A stretch of 64,000 nucleotides of DNA, taken from contig NZ_LJSD01000014.1 in NCBI RefSeq assembly GCF_001303895.1, positions 62,001 to 126,000 of the forward strand, written 5' to 3'. Within the stretch, counting starts at the first letter, position 1. The number at the start of each line of letters is the position of its first letter. Below the pieces are notes generated by a model that had not been told where the DNA came from, did not search any database, and was given only the letters and a program-made list of their open reading frames with translations. Shown here piece by piece: positions 39,786 through 49,193 of this stretch. This DNA is from Mesorhizobium sp. 1M-11 (GTDB taxonomy: Bacteria; Pseudomonadota; Alphaproteobacteria; Rhizobiales; Rhizobiaceae). The translations under genes and the position numbers were made by a program.

Positions 39786-41579
39786 GGCAGCCGGCACTGG
39801 CTCGACCGTGGTTTCGCTCTGCTGGTCTGGTCCCGGTTTCAGCACGGCTTCGACGATGCCGCGCGCGATTTCACGTTCGCCCATGATAACCGTGTTGGCG
39901 CCGAGTCCTTCCAGATGTTCCACTTCGGCATCGGAATGGGCGCGGGCGACGATTTCGATCGTCGGGTTGGCGGCCCGGGCGAGGAGAGCGATGCGGCCAG
40001 CCTCGAAGGCATTCGGAATGGCCAGGATCAGCCGCTTGGCCAATGTCGGGTTGGCCGCGGCGAAGACGTCTTCCTTGGCGGCGTTGCCTGTCACGGTCTC
40101 GATGCCGTCCGCCTTCAGGCGCGCCACCGTCTTGTCCGCGTCCTCCACGACGAGGAATGGCTCCCCGGCCTGTTTCAGTGCCGCGCCCACCAGACTGCCG
40201 ACACGGCCGTAGCCGATCAGGATCGTGTGGTTGGTCTGGGTTGTGGGGGTGGGGGCATCGTCCTCTTCCGGCTTCTCGCCCGTGGTCGCGACCTGTCCGA
40301 CAGTCGTTGCCGGGCCGATCGGGGCCGTGGCGACCGCCGCGCCATCGGCGCCACGCCGCTGCTCAAGCCACGGCTTCAGCCGATCGACCAGCAGGAACAT
40401 CACCGGGTTCAGAATGATGGAAAGGATCGCGCCGACCAGGATCAGGTCGCGGCCTTCCTCGGGCAGAAGCTTCAGGCCGACCCCGAGTTCGGCCAGGATG
40501 AAGGAAAACTCGCCGATCTGCGCAAGGCTGGCCGAAATGATGAGTGCCGTCGCGATCGGATAACCGAACAGCAGCACAATGGCGAAAGCAGCCAGCGACT
40601 TACCGATGACGATGATGAAGAGCGTCCCCAGCACCGGCCAGATGTGCTGCATCACGCTGAAAGGATCGAACATCATGCCGACCGAAACGAAGAACAGCAC
40701 GGAAAAGGCGTCGCGCAACGGCAGCGATTCCTCAGCGGCGCGATGGCTGAGCTCGGATTCGCTCATCACCATGCCGGCGAAGAAGGCGCCGAGCGCCAGC
40801 GAAACACCGAACAGCTTGGCCGCGCCGAAGGCGACGCCAAGCGCCACGGCCAGCACCGCCAGGCGGAACAGTTCACGCGAGCCGGTATGGGCGACATAAT
40901 GAAGAACCCAGGGAATGACACGGCGGCCGACCACCAGCATCAAAACCACGAAGGCGACGACCTTGGCCAGGGTGACGCCGACCACGCCCCAGACGCCGTA
41001 GTCGGCGGTCATCCCATAGAGGCCGCCAGGTGCGGGCGCCTGGTCCACTCCGCCGAGCACGCCGGCCAACGCCGGCAAAAGCACCAGCGTCAACACCATG
41101 GCAAGATCTTCGACGATCAGCCAGCCGACGGCGATGCGGCCGCGCTCGGTCTCGACCAGCCGGCGCTCCTGCAGCGCGCGCAGCAGCACCACGGTGCTGG
41201 CCACCGAAAGCGCCAGGCCGAACACCAGACCGGCACCGAGCGACCAGCCGAGCATCCAGGCCAGCCCCCAGCCGAGCAAGGTGGCAAAGCCGATCTGCAC
41301 CACCGCACCGGGCAGCGCGATGGCGCGCACGGAAAGCAGGTCCTTCATTGAAAAATGCAGGCCGACGCCGAACATCAGGAGAATGATGCCGATCTCGGCG
41401 AGCTCGAGCGCGAGGCCCTGGTCCGCGACGAAGCCTGGCGTGTTGGGACCAACGAGGATGCCGGCCAGCAGATAGCCGACCAAAGGCGGAATGCGGAAGC
41501 GATTGGCTATGGCGCCAAAGACGAATGCCAACCCCAGACCGACGACGATGGTTGCGATAAGGGGTGTGTCATGCGGCAT
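39783..41579 (-). CDS. Kef/YbaL-type monovalent cation:proton antiporter
   Basis: 598 residues. About 12 helices of the CPA2 Na+/H+ exchanger domain are seen: PPLVGYLLAGILVGPNTPGF, GIILLMFGVGLHFSMKDLL, SVASTVVLLRALQE and GALALGAFFAG-like segments. A TrkA-N (RCK) NAD-binding domain follows a linker: HTILIGYGRVGSLVGAALKQ, VTGNAAKED, and a VARAHSDAEVEHLEGLGA tail. It exchanges K+ or Na+ for protons across the inner membrane. The ATG at 41579 is used; the frame extends to 41684 through a repeat. Confidence 0.93.
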   Translation of the reverse strand: MPHDTPLIATIVVGLGLAFVFGAIANRFRIPPLVGYLLAGILVGPNTPGFVADQGLALELAEIGIILLMFGVGLHFSMKDLLSVRAIALPGAVVQIGFATLLGWGLAWMLGWSLGAGLVFGLALSVASTVVLLRALQERRLVETERGRIAVGWLIVEDLAMVLTLVLLPALAGVLGGVDQAPAPGGLYGMTADYGVWGVVGVTLAKVVAFVVLMLVVGRRVIPWVLHYVAHTGSRELFRLAVLAVALGVAFGAAKLFGVSLALGAFFAGMVMSESELSHRAAEESLPLRDAFSVLFFVSVGMMFDPFSVMQHIWPVLGTLFIIVIGKSLAAFAIVLLFGYPIATALIISASLAQIGEFSFILAELGVGLKLLPEEGRDLILVGAILSIILNPVMFLLVDRLKPWLEQRRGADGAAVATAPIGPATTVGQVATTGEKPEEDDAPTPTTQTNHTILIGYGRVGSLVGAALKQAGEPFLVVEDADKTVARLKADGIETVTGNAAKEDVFAAANPTLAKRLILAIPNAFEAGRIALLARAANPTIEIVARAHSDAEVEHLEGLGANTVIMGEREIARGIVEAVLKPGPDQQSETTVEPVPAA

Positions 41580-42114
41580 GGTCGATGGAGCGCCCTTCTT
41601 GGTTCCAACGTATCGGCCCGAAAATCGGAACCGATTTTCGGAAAGCACGATGCGCAGCTTTAAAATGTTAGAGCGTCCCTGCATCCCCCAATGGACGCGC
41701 AGCGCTCTAACGATGTTGGATGAGCGTCGCCCTGAGCCGCCGCCTTATTCCACTATGGGGATGGCGACGATGCCGTGCAACCCCACGAGGTCCTTGAAAT
41801 GCATGTGAAATGCGCGGGTAGGGCGATTTGCGGTGTCTGGGGGCCGTTCGGTGTTCCAGTGCTTAATTCTACTAAATAGATAGAAATTAGAAAAATGTGT
41901 TTTGCTGGAAAGGCGAGCGGCGGTTAAAAGATCGGCCGGAATGGAAATGGGCTGGCATTGCCGGCCTCGTTTTGCCGTCGAGAGAAAAATTTTTCTCCAG
42001 CCCCTGCTGCTTTCAGAAAAGAGATTGCATCCAAAACGAAGGAGCGCGAGTGCGTTTCTTCTGATCTTTCCCGCATGCGCGTAGAAATGCCAGCCTGTTC
42101 AGGGTCTTACCGCA
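41580..42114. other. Divergent intergenic region between the antiporter and cysG
   Basis: 535 bp. It contains a family B repeat (41617-41710). An AT-rich stretch around 41858-41905 (TTCTACTAAATAGATAGAA) probably belongs to the cysG promoter region. A strong GAAGGAG before a four-codon GTG frame (42050-42064) may be a leader peptide but is weak evidence. No longer gene is supported on either strand. Confidence 0.5.
41617..41710. repeat. Intergenic palindromic repeat, family B, full copy in reverse orientation
   Basis: CCCGAAAATCG/CGATTTTCGG dyad, a linker containing TTTAAAATG, then TTAGAGCGTCC ... GGACGCGCAGCGCTCTAA. This is the reverse complement of the 10491-10593 copy in the same part order. 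Confidence 0.8.
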
Positions 42115-43566
42115 ATGCCGCATGCCACGTCCAAGCTCAATGCCTTTCCCGTCTTCATGCGGGTGGAAGGCGAAGCCGTGGTCATCGTCGGCGGCGGCGA
42201 GGAAGCGCTGGCCAAGGCACGGCTGATTGGCCAGTCGAGCGCCCATCTGCTCATCATCGCCGAGCACGTGGAACCGGCGCTGCGCACCTGGATCGCCGAG
42301 AACGGTGCCAGCCACGTAGCCGAAGCCTATCGCAGCGGGCATCTGGCCGGGGCTGCGCTGGTTTTCGCTGCGACCGGAGAGGAAACCTTCGACCGTCAGG
42401 TTTCCGAAGATGCGCGCGCGCTGAATATTCCGGTCAACGCCGTCGACCGGCCGGAACTGTGCGATTTCTTTACGCCCGCGCTGGTCAACCGTGCACCCGT
42501 GGCCGTCGCTATCGGCACGGAGGGCGCCGGCCCGGTTCTGGCGCAGATGATCCGTGCCCGCATCGATCAGTTGCTGTCGCCCTCGCTCGGACCATTGGCA
42601 GCTCTTGCCGCAACCTTCCGTGACGCGGCGGAGCGTATCCTGCCCAAGGGCAATCGCCGTCGCCGCTTCTGGGCGGATTTCTTTGCCGGTTCGCCGGCGC
42701 GCGCGGTGGAAGCCGGCAATCTGTCGGCTGCCCATGACGCCGCCTCCAAGCTGCTGCTTTCCAACAAAGTCTACAGCGGCCATATCGCGCTGGTCGGTGC
42801 CGGACCGGGCGCCGAAGATCTGCTGACCCTGCGCGCCCAACGCCTTCTCATGGAAGCTGACGTCATCGTTTTCGACGCGCTGGTGCCGGAAGCTGTCGTC
42901 GCCATGGGCCGCCGCGATGCCGAGCGTCTGCCGGTCGGCAAACGCAAGGGGTGCCATTCCAAGTCGCAGGCGGAAATCAACACCCTGCTGGTTTCGCTCG
43001 GCCGCGAAGGGCGGCGTGTGGTGCGGCTGAAGAGCGGCGATCCGCTGGTGTTCGGCCGAGCAGGCGAGGAAATGGCGGCGCTGCGCGAGGCCGGTATCTC
43101 CTACGAAGTGGTGCCCGGCGTTACCGCGGCCTTCGCCGCTGCCGCCGACTTCGAATTGCCGCTCACCTTGCGCGGCGTGACCTCTTCCATGGTCTTCACC
43201 ACCGGCCACGACCTCAAGGGCGGTACACTGCCGGACTGGGCGAGGCTCGCGATCTCTGGCGCCACGGTCGCTGTCTATATGGGTCGCAGCGTCGCTGCCG
43301 ACGTCGCCGGCCGGCTGATCGAGGCCGGGCTGTCACCTGATACGGCGGTTGCCGTCGTCGAGAATGCCAGTCTGACCAACCGCCGTCGTTTCCATGGCAC
43401 GCTGGCCGACCTGCCGTCGCTGGAGGCACGCAGCGATCTGGTCGGTCCTGTCATGACCATCATCGGCGATGCAGTCGCCGGCGCCAACTTCGACCGTTCC
43501 GAGCCCCTCGCGGCCCGCAAGCACCAAGAGGCCGATCAACTGGCCGTCCAGGGAGCAGCATCATGA
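42115..43566 (+). CDS. cysG: Siroheme synthase
   Basis: 483 residues. The N-terminal precorrin-2 dehydrogenase/ferrochelatase module (about 1-160) has VVIVGGGEEALAKARLI, FAATGEE and NAVDRPELCDFFTPALVNR. The C-terminal SUMT methyltransferase module (about 220-460) has IALVGAGPGAEDLLTLRA, VVRLKSGDPLVFGRAGEE, VVPGVTAAFAAAADF and VAVYMG. It makes siroheme, the cofactor of the sulfite reductase encoded two genes downstream. It is first in the cysG-DUF2849-sulfite reductase-cysH block and overlaps the next gene by 4 bp. No good Shine-Dalgarno site is seen at the ATG. Confidence 0.95.
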   Translation: MPHATSKLNAFPVFMRVEGEAVVIVGGGEEALAKARLIGQSSAHLLIIAEHVEPALRTWIAENGASHVAEAYRSGHLAGAALVFAATGEETFDRQVSEDARALNIPVNAVDRPELCDFFTPALVNRAPVAVAIGTEGAGPVLAQMIRARIDQLLSPSLGPLAALAATFRDAAERILPKGNRRRRFWADFFAGSPARAVEAGNLSAAHDAASKLLLSNKVYSGHIALVGAGPGAEDLLTLRAQRLLMEADVIVFDALVPEAVVAMGRRDAERLPVGKRKGCHSKSQAEINTLLVSLGREGRRVVRLKSGDPLVFGRAGEEMAALREAGISYEVVPGVTAAFAAAADFELPLTLRGVTSSMVFTTGHDLKGGTLPDWARLAISGATVAVYMGRSVAADVAGRLIEAGLSPDTAVAVVENASLTNRRRFHGTLADLPSLEARSDLVGPVMTIIGDAVAGANFDRSEPLAARKHQEADQLAVQGAAS

Positions 43567-43859
43567 AGATTCTCACCGCGAACCGTCTCACCGATGGTGA
43601 GGCCGTCTGGTACGCCGGTGGCGCCTGGGCCGAGACGATCGACAGCTCGGAGCTCGCTGCCGACAAGGCGGCCGAGGAGCGCCTGGAAGCGATCGGCGCC
43701 GCCTCGCTGGCTGCCAACGAAGTGGTCGACGTCAACCTGATCGACGTCGATGTCGTCGACGGCGTCATTCATCCGCTGCGCCTGCGCGAGAGGATCCGTG
43801 CCGCCGGCCCTACCAACCGCAATGATCTCGGCAAACAGGCACGCCCGAAGGCGGCCTGA
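43563..43859 (+). CDS. DUF2849 domain protein of the sulfite reductase operon
   Basis: 98 residues: ILTANRLTDGEAVWYAGGAW, a Glu/Ala-rich helix, then VVDVNLIDVDVVDGVIHPLRLRERIRAAGP. It fits the DUF2849 family, which in Alphaproteobacteria almost always stands next to sulfite reductase. The function is unknown; a small accessory protein for the reductase is a fair guess. It overlaps cysG by 4 bp (ATGA), so it is translationally coupled. Confidence 0.85.
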   Translation: MKILTANRLTDGEAVWYAGGAWAETIDSSELAADKAAEERLEAIGAASLAANEVVDVNLIDVDVVDGVIHPLRLRERIRAAGPTNRNDLGKQARPKAA

Positions 43860-43898
43860 TCACGACAAGCGGGCGCCTCGGTGCCCGGAGGACAAGAC

Positions 43899-45569
43899 AT
43901 GTACCGTTACGACGAGTTCGACCACCAGTTCGTACAGGCCCGCGTCGCGCAGTTCAGCGATCAGGTGGAGCGCCGCCTTGCCGGCGAGATCACCGAGGAC
44001 CAGTTCCGGCCGCTGCGCCTGATGAACGGCGTCTACCTGCAATTGCACGCCTATATGCTGCGTATCGCGGTGCCTTACGGCACGCTGTCCTCGAAGCAGC
44101 TCAGGATGCTCGCCCACATTGCGCGCAAATATGACAAGGGCTACGGCCATTTCACCACGCGCCAGAACATCCAGTTCAACTGGCCGGCACTATCCGACAT
44201 TCCGGCAATCCTCGCCGACCTTGCCTCGGTTGAGATGCATGCCATCCAGACCAGCGGCAATTGCATCCGCAACGTGACCGCCGACCATTTTGCCGGCGCT
44301 GCCGCAGACGAGGCCGCTGATCCGCGCCCCTACGCCGAGATCCTGCGTCAGTGGTCCTCCGTGCATCCCGAGTTTTCCTATCTGCCACGCAAGTTCAAGA
44401 TCGCGGTGACTGGGGCCGAGCGCGACCGCGCCGCCATCCAGACGCATGACATCGGCCTGCATCTGAAGAAGAATGCGGCTGGTGAACTCGGCTTTGCGGT
44501 CTATGTCGGCGGCGGGCAGGGGCGCACGCCGCTGGTGGCCAAGAAGATCCGCGACTTCCTGCCCGAAGAGCACCTTCTGTCCTACTGCACGGCGATCCTG
44601 CGCGTGTACAACCTCTACGGACGCCGCGACAACAAGTACAAGGCGCGCATCAAGATCCTGGTGCACGAGACTGGTGTCGAAGAATTCACGCGCCAAGTCG
44701 AGGCCGAATGGGCTGAGCTGAAGGATGGCGAACTGACGCTGCCGGAAGCCGACATCAAGGCGATCGACGCCTATTTCGCGCCGCCGGTGCTGCCGGCGCG
44801 GCCCGAAGGTGACGAGGCGATCAAGCTGGCTCGCCTGGACTCGCGCAGCTTCTCCGAATGGCTCGACCAGAACGTCGTGACCCACCGCAATCCCGATTAC
44901 GCGGCGGTGACGATTTCGTTGAAAGGCATCGGCGAGGTACCGGGCGATGCCTCCGACAGCCAGATGGACGCGGTGGCCGACCTTGCGGAGAAATATGCGT
45001 TCGACGAGCTCCGCGTCAGTCACGAGCAGAACCTGATCCTGCCGCATGTGGCACGCGCCGACCTGAAGGCGATCTATGACAGGCTGGCCGAGATCGGCCT
45101 GGCGACCGCCAATTCGGACCTGATCTCCGATATCATCGCTTGCCCTGGCCTCGACTATTGCGCGCTGGCCAATGCGCGTTCGATCATCGTGGCGCAGAAC
45201 ATCTCCAAGCGTTTCGCATCGCTGGAGCGGCAGCGCGACATTGGCGAGCTCAAACTGAAGATTTCCGGCTGCATCAACGCCTGCGGCCATCACCACGTCG
45301 GCCATATCGGCATTCTCGGCGTCGAGAAGAAGGGTGCGGAACTCTACCAGGTCACGCTCGGCGGTTCGGCGGATGAACACACCTCGGTCGGCGAGATCAT
45401 CGGCCGCGGCTTCGGTCCGGACGAAATCACCGACGCCATCGAAACCGTTGTCGAGACCTATCTCGCCATCCGCCTCGACAGATCGGAAAAGTTCCTCGAT
45501 GCCTATCGCCGCGTTGGTCCGGCGCCGTTCAAGGAGGCGCTCTATGCTGGCGAAGCCAAGGCCGCTTGA
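43899..45569 (+). CDS. cysI: Nitrite/sulfite reductase hemoprotein (assimilatory sulfite reductase)
   Basis: 556 residues with two ferrodoxin-like/siroheme half-repeats. TTRQNIQFNWPAL carries the siroheme/sulfite arginine. The [4Fe-4S]-siroheme cysteines are in CPGLDYCALA and SGCINACGHHHVGHIG (C-x5-C ... C-x3-C). It reduces sulfite to sulfide with six electrons. The sulfite rather than nitrite assignment rests on the cysG/cysH context. GGAGGAC precedes the ATG at 43899. No flavoprotein partner (cysJ) is present, so ferredoxin or an unlinked reductase must supply electrons. Confidence 0.92.
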   Translation: MYRYDEFDHQFVQARVAQFSDQVERRLAGEITEDQFRPLRLMNGVYLQLHAYMLRIAVPYGTLSSKQLRMLAHIARKYDKGYGHFTTRQNIQFNWPALSDIPAILADLASVEMHAIQTSGNCIRNVTADHFAGAAADEAADPRPYAEILRQWSSVHPEFSYLPRKFKIAVTGAERDRAAIQTHDIGLHLKKNAAGELGFAVYVGGGQGRTPLVAKKIRDFLPEEHLLSYCTAILRVYNLYGRRDNKYKARIKILVHETGVEEFTRQVEAEWAELKDGELTLPEADIKAIDAYFAPPVLPARPEGDEAIKLARLDSRSFSEWLDQNVVTHRNPDYAAVTISLKGIGEVPGDASDSQMDAVADLAEKYAFDELRVSHEQNLILPHVARADLKAIYDRLAEIGLATANSDLISDIIACPGLDYCALANARSIIVAQNISKRFASLERQRDIGELKLKISGCINACGHHHVGHIGILGVEKKGAELYQVTLGGSADEHTSVGEIIGRGFGPDEITDAIETVVETYLAIRLDRSEKFLDAYRRVGPAPFKEALYAGEAKAA

Positions 45570-46308
45570 TCAGGCTGTTCCGAGCGAAAGTGGAGCGGCA
45601 GCGCAAGCCGTTGCCTTCGAATCGCTTTACGGACATCTGAGTCCGCATGAGATCATAGAGCGCGCCGCGACTGAGCTGTTCGCAGGCGAACTCGCTGCGG
45701 TGTCTTCCTTCGGCGCGGACTCGGCGGTGCTCCTGCATATGATCGCCGGGGTCGACCGGCACCTGCCGATCATCTTCCTCGACACCGGCAAGCATTTCGA
45801 GGAAACGTTCGATTATCGCGACGCGCTGGCTGCCGATTTCGGCCTGACCAATATCCAGGTCGTGATACCCGACGAGGCAGCACTTGCCCGTATCGACCCG
45901 ACGGGGAAGTTGCACGAGACCAATACCGATGCCTGCTGCGACGTGCGCAAGGTGGAACCGATGGCGCGTGGTGTCGAACCGTATCGCGCCTGGTTCACAG
46001 GCCGCAAGCGCTTCCAGGCTTCAACCCGCGCGGCGCTGCCGGCGTTCGAAGCGGTCGGTCCGCGCGTCCGGATCAATCCGCTTGCGCGTTTCACGACCGG
46101 CGATCAGGCCGATTACATGCGCCAGCACGCGCTGCGTGAAAATCCGCTGGTCGCCTATGGCTATCTGTCGATCGGTTGCTTCCCTTGCACGCAGCCCGTG
46201 CAGCCGGGCGAAGACGCACGTTCCGGTCGTTGGGCCGGTCACGCCAAGACCGAATGCGGCATTCACCTCTCCGGGTTGGAGAAGTCGCTGACCGATGCAG
46301 CGCTGTGA
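45544..46308 (+). CDS. cysH: Phosphoadenylyl/adenylyl-sulfate reductase (APS-reductase type)
   Basis: 254 residues from the ATG at 45544, overlapping the sulfite reductase end by 26 bp. The PP-loop-like fold is seen in VSSFGADSAVLLHM and FLDTGKHFEETFDYRD. The catalytic Cys is in the C-terminal ECGIHL. A DACCDVRKVEP pair and a CFPCT pair supply four cysteines for a [4Fe-4S] cluster. This marks the thioredoxin-dependent APS-reducing type found in rhizobia, unlike the cluster-free E. coli PAPS enzyme. It produces sulfite for the adjacent reductase. Confidence 0.93.
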   Translation: MLAKPRPLDQAVPSESGAAAQAVAFESLYGHLSPHEIIERAATELFAGELAAVSSFGADSAVLLHMIAGVDRHLPIIFLDTGKHFEETFDYRDALAADFGLTNIQVVIPDEAALARIDPTGKLHETNTDACCDVRKVEPMARGVEPYRAWFTGRKRFQASTRAALPAFEAVGPRVRINPLARFTTGDQADYMRQHALRENPLVAYGYLSIGCFPCTQPVQPGEDARSGRWAGHAKTECGIHLSGLEKSLTDAAL

Positions 46309-46314
46309 GATGGA

Positions 46315-46366
46315 GGGAGTAGGGCAGTAAGGGCAATCCCTGGATCTCCCTTACTGCCCTACTCCC
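46315..46366. repeat. Perfect 19-bp inverted repeat between cysH and the DUF934 gene
   Basis: Arms 46315-46333 (GGGAGTAGGGCAGTAAGGG) and 46348-46366 are exact complements around a 14-nt loop. It starts 7 bp after the cysH stop. No T-run follows, so it is more likely an mRNA-stabilising or attenuating hairpin or a mobile repeat than a classic terminator. The GCAGTA core resembles the heptamer array at 49920. Confidence 0.8.
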
Positions 46367-46410
46367 TTAATCCCTTCTCCACACTGGAAATTGACAGAAG
46401 AATAAGCCAT

Positions 46411-46974
46411 ATGCTCGTCTTCATGACCGAAACCGCAAAGCCCGAGACGAGCGCCGCGCCGGCGTCGCGCCTGTGGACCCCCAACGGGTTCCGCGAGGAT
46501 GACTGGACGCATGCCGAAACCGCCGACGCGCTTTCCGGCAATGGCCGTTTCATCCTGCCGCTGCAGGTATTCCTCGATCTCGATCCGCAGATCAGGATAT
46601 CGGCGAAGGAGCGGCTCGGTGTTTCGCTGCAGCCGGGCGATCAACTGGACAAGATCGTCGACCTGCTCGACCAGCTTTCACTGGTGGCATTGGCCTTCCC
46701 GGCCTTCACCGATGGCCGTTCCTTCTCCAAGGCATCGCTGCTGCGCAGCCGCCATGGTTTCGAAGGTGCGGTCAGGGCAACCGGCCAGGTGCTGATCGAC
46801 CAGCTGCCACATATGCTGCGCGTCGGTTTCGACGAGTTCGAAATCACGCATCCGGTTCTGCTCAAGCGCCTGGAGGAAGGCCGCCTCGACGGCATTCCGG
46901 TGCACTACCAGCCGGCGGCAAAAGCTTCGGCTCCGACCGGCAACTACAGCTGGCGCCGCATCCCGACCAACTGA
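46411..46974 (+). CDS. DUF934 family protein linked to sulfate assimilation
   Basis: 187 residues from the ATG at 46411 (an ATG at 46423 is also possible). Conserved pattern: LFLDLDPQIRI-like QVFLDLDPQIRISAKERLGV, VALAFPAFTDGRSFSKASLLR, GQVLIDQLPHMLRVGFDEFEI and a C-terminal SWRRIPTN. This is the DUF934 family found beside sulfite reductase and cysH in Alpha- and Betaproteobacteria. Its biochemical role is unknown. It is separated from cysH by 102 bp containing a large hairpin, which may lower its expression relative to the upstream genes. Confidence 0.88.
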   Translation: MLVFMTETAKPETSAAPASRLWTPNGFREDDWTHAETADALSGNGRFILPLQVFLDLDPQIRISAKERLGVSLQPGDQLDKIVDLLDQLSLVALAFPAFTDGRSFSKASLLRSRHGFEGAVRATGQVLIDQLPHMLRVGFDEFEITHPVLLKRLEEGRLDGIPVHYQPAAKASAPTGNYSWRRIPTN

Positions 46975-47118
46975 ACTCCCACGGCACGGGGAACGGTCGC
47001 AGAACAATCGGCCAAGGTCCGGTCTTGGTAGTCGGTTGCATATCTTTACAACTCTGGCGTTTGCGGCTTCTGTGAGCGGGCTGGACGGAATATCCGCCGG
47101 CAGCCTGGAGGGGCCAGC

Positions 47119-48747
47119 ATGAAGTTCGACTATGTCATCGCCGGCGGCGGCTCGGCGGGCTCGGTGCTGGCCGCGCGGCTTTCGGAGGACCCGTCCGTCA
47201 GTGTCTGCCTGCTGGAAGCGGGCGGCGAAGGCAAGGACATGCTGATCCGTGCGCCGGCTGGCATCGTGGCGCTGCTGCCGGGTCGTCCAAAGATCAACAA
47301 CTGGGCCTTCGAGACGGTGCCGCAACCAGGTCTCAACGGGCGCAAGGGCTATCAGCCACGCGGCAAGGCACTGGGTGGCTCCAGCGCCATCAATGCCATG
47401 CTCTATGTTCGCGGCCACGCAGCCGACTATGACGATTGGGTCGCCTCCGGTTGTGCAGGCTGGTCCTGGGACGAAGTGCTACCCTATTTCAAGCGCGCGG
47501 AGGGCAACCAGCGCGGCCCCAGCGATCTGCATGGCGGCGACGGCCCGCTGCAGGTGGCAGAACAGCAAAGCCCGCGCGCGCTCAGCCGTGCCTTCGTAGC
47601 GGCATGCGGCGAGAACCAGATCCGACCGAACGAGGATTTCAACGGGCCGGAGCAGGAAGGGGCAGGGCTCTATCAGGTCACCCAGTTCTGGGGCGGAAAG
47701 CGCAATGGCGAACGCTGTTCGGCTGCAGCCGCCTATCTGCACCCGGCCATGAGCCGCAAGAATCTCACCGTCATCACCGGTGCCCATGCCACGGGCATCA
47801 TGCTGGACGGCAAGCGGGCGACTGGTGTGCGCTATCGCACCGCCAAGGGCGAGGCCTTTGCCCACGCCGGACGCGAGGTGGTGGTCTCAAGCGGCGCCTT
47901 CGGTTCACCGCAGCTTCTGCTTTTGTCGGGCATCGGTCCGGCCAGGGAACTTGCTAGCCAGAATATATCGGTGACGCACGATCTGCCTGGCGTTGGCAAG
48001 AACCTGCAGGATCATCTCGATTTCATCATGAGCTGGAAATCGAGGGAAATCGACATGATGGGTCTCGGCTTCAAGGGCACGATCAATCTGGTGAAAAACA
48101 TCCTGCAGTGGCGCAAGGATGGCACCGGCATGATCGCGACGCCTTATGCCGAGGGCGGTGCCTTCATGAAATCGGAGCCGTCGCTGCAGCGGCCCGACCT
48201 GCAACTGCATTTCATCATCGCGATTGTCGATAACCACGGCCGAAAAATGCATATGGGTTACGGCTTCTCCTGCCATGTCTGCGTGCTAAGGCCGCATTCG
48301 CGCGGTGAGGTGACACTTGCGAGTGCTGATCCGCTGGCCGCGCCGCGGATCGATCCGCGCTATCTGTCCGACGAGCACGATGCGGCCCTCATGTTGAAAG
48401 GCGCGAAGATGATGCGCAATGTGCTGGAAGCGCCGGCCTTGGCCAAATATCGGCACAAGGAACTCCATATGGCCGGCGTGACCAGCGATGCCGAACTGAT
48501 GAATCACATCCGCTCCCGCGCCGACACGATCTATCACCCGGTGGGCACCTGCAGGATGGGTACGGACGACATGGCTGTCGTCGACCCGCAGTTGCGCGTC
48601 CGTGGTGTGTCCGGGCTGCGCGTGGTCGATGCCTCGATAATGCCGACGTTGGTAGGGGGCAACACCAATGCGCCGACGATCATGATCGCGGAAAAGGCGG
48701 CCGACCTGATGAAGGCAGCAGCCGCCGGATGGGCTCATTGCGCGTGA
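47119..48747 (+). CDS. GMC family FAD-dependent oxidoreductase (choline/alcohol dehydrogenase-like)
   Basis: 542 residues. FAD-binding motif [20 protein letters not shown] starts at residue 3. GMC signatures are [18 protein letters not shown] and [19 protein letters not shown]. The C-terminal catalytic region has [10 protein letters not shown] (catalytic His) and [17 protein letters not shown] (second His/Asn site). It oxidises an alcohol; choline is only one of many known substrates, and no betaine genes are nearby. GGAGGGG precedes the ATG. It seems to be a single-gene unit. Confidence 0.93.
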   Translation: MKFDYVIAGGGSAGSVLAARLSEDPSVSVCLLEAGGEGKDMLIRAPAGIVALLPGRPKINNWAFETVPQPGLNGRKGYQPRGKALGGSSAINAMLYVRGHAADYDDWVASGCAGWSWDEVLPYFKRAEGNQRGPSDLHGGDGPLQVAEQQSPRALSRAFVAACGENQIRPNEDFNGPEQEGAGLYQVTQFWGGKRNGERCSAAAAYLHPAMSRKNLTVITGAHATGIMLDGKRATGVRYRTAKGEAFAHAGREVVVSSGAFGSPQLLLLSGIGPARELASQNISVTHDLPGVGKNLQDHLDFIMSWKSREIDMMGLGFKGTINLVKNILQWRKDGTGMIATPYAEGGAFMKSEPSLQRPDLQLHFIIAIVDNHGRKMHMGYGFSCHVCVLRPHSRGEVTLASADPLAAPRIDPRYLSDEHDAALMLKGAKMMRNVLEAPALAKYRHKELHMAGVTSDAELMNHIRSRADTIYHPVGTCRMGTDDMAVVDPQLRVRGVSGLRVVDASIMPTLVGGNTNAPTIMIAEKAADLMKAAAAGWAHCA

Positions 48748-48765
48748 TCGTGGAGTAGCGCCTGC

Positions 48766-48954
48766 CTAGCGGCTCTGAGTGCTGTTTTCCTGTGCGTCGA
48801 GCCTGTCGAGCAGAGTGCGCAGCGGCTCGGGAATCTCGTTCACCACCCTGAAAGCCGGCAAGCTGTGCAGGAATCGCTGGTTCGAACGATCGGAAAACTG
48901 GCGCCTGATCTGCGTCGGCAACTGATCGTGCTTGGCTGCATTGATACGGGACAT
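48766..48954 (-). CDS. Small conserved-looking protein, unknown function
   Basis: 62 residues from the ATG at 48954, which has GAGG upstream. The sequence ends in IPEPLRTLLDRLDAQ. This pattern vaguely recalls the C-terminal helix of NepR anti-sigma factors (ePiPdrllxLLdxLd). However, the rest does not match well and no phyR or ecfG is nearby. The reading frame, start and composition fit a real gene. It is convergent with the GMC gene, 18 bp between stops. Confidence 0.55.
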   Translation of the reverse strand: MSRINAAKHDQLPTQIRRQFSDRSNQRFLHSLPAFRVVNEIPEPLRTLLDRLDAQENSTQSR

Positions 48955-49122
48955 GGCCTCAAATCCTTAGTCGGCCTTGAAACCACCCCGCCGGTGAATC
49001 GTTCCCGTATTGCGGCAATTTGGCAAGCGCCGGGTCGAAACAGCGTAAAATTTGAATTAATTTGATTGTGTTGCCTGCTTTTGAGGGTCGACACAACGAT
49101 ACTGCGGGAAATGCCCTTTCCC

Positions 49123-49151
49123 CTTGATTTTTGAGTTCCAAACCTCGATAT
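49123..49151 (+). promoter_or_regulatory. grpE: Putative grpE promoter (heat-shock-like)
   Basis: CTTGAT (49123-49128) and CGATAT (49146-49151, within CCTCGATAT) have spacing compatible with sigma-32 or sigma-70. The CTTGA...CCxCGATAT pattern resembles alphaproteobacterial RpoH sites. It lies 43 bp before the start codon. Confidence 0.4.
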
Positions 49152-49193
49152 CGGGCACAAATCCAGAACCAACCGGCATGACGGGAAATGGCG

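Noticed and set aside
39915..41351. Open frame of 478 codons on the plus strand inside the Kef antiporter
   Set aside because: It is low-complexity His/Gln/Asp-rich translation of the antisense of membrane helices, not a protein family.
42050..42064. Four-codon leader peptide (GTG CGT TTC TTC TGA) before cysG
   Set aside because: The upstream GAAGGAG is attractive, but such a short frame cannot be supported without conservation data.
48766..48954. Assignment of the 62-residue protein as NepR anti-sigma factor
   Set aside because: Only the C-terminal PEPLRTLLDRLD resembles NepR, and the phyR/ecfG neighbours are absent.
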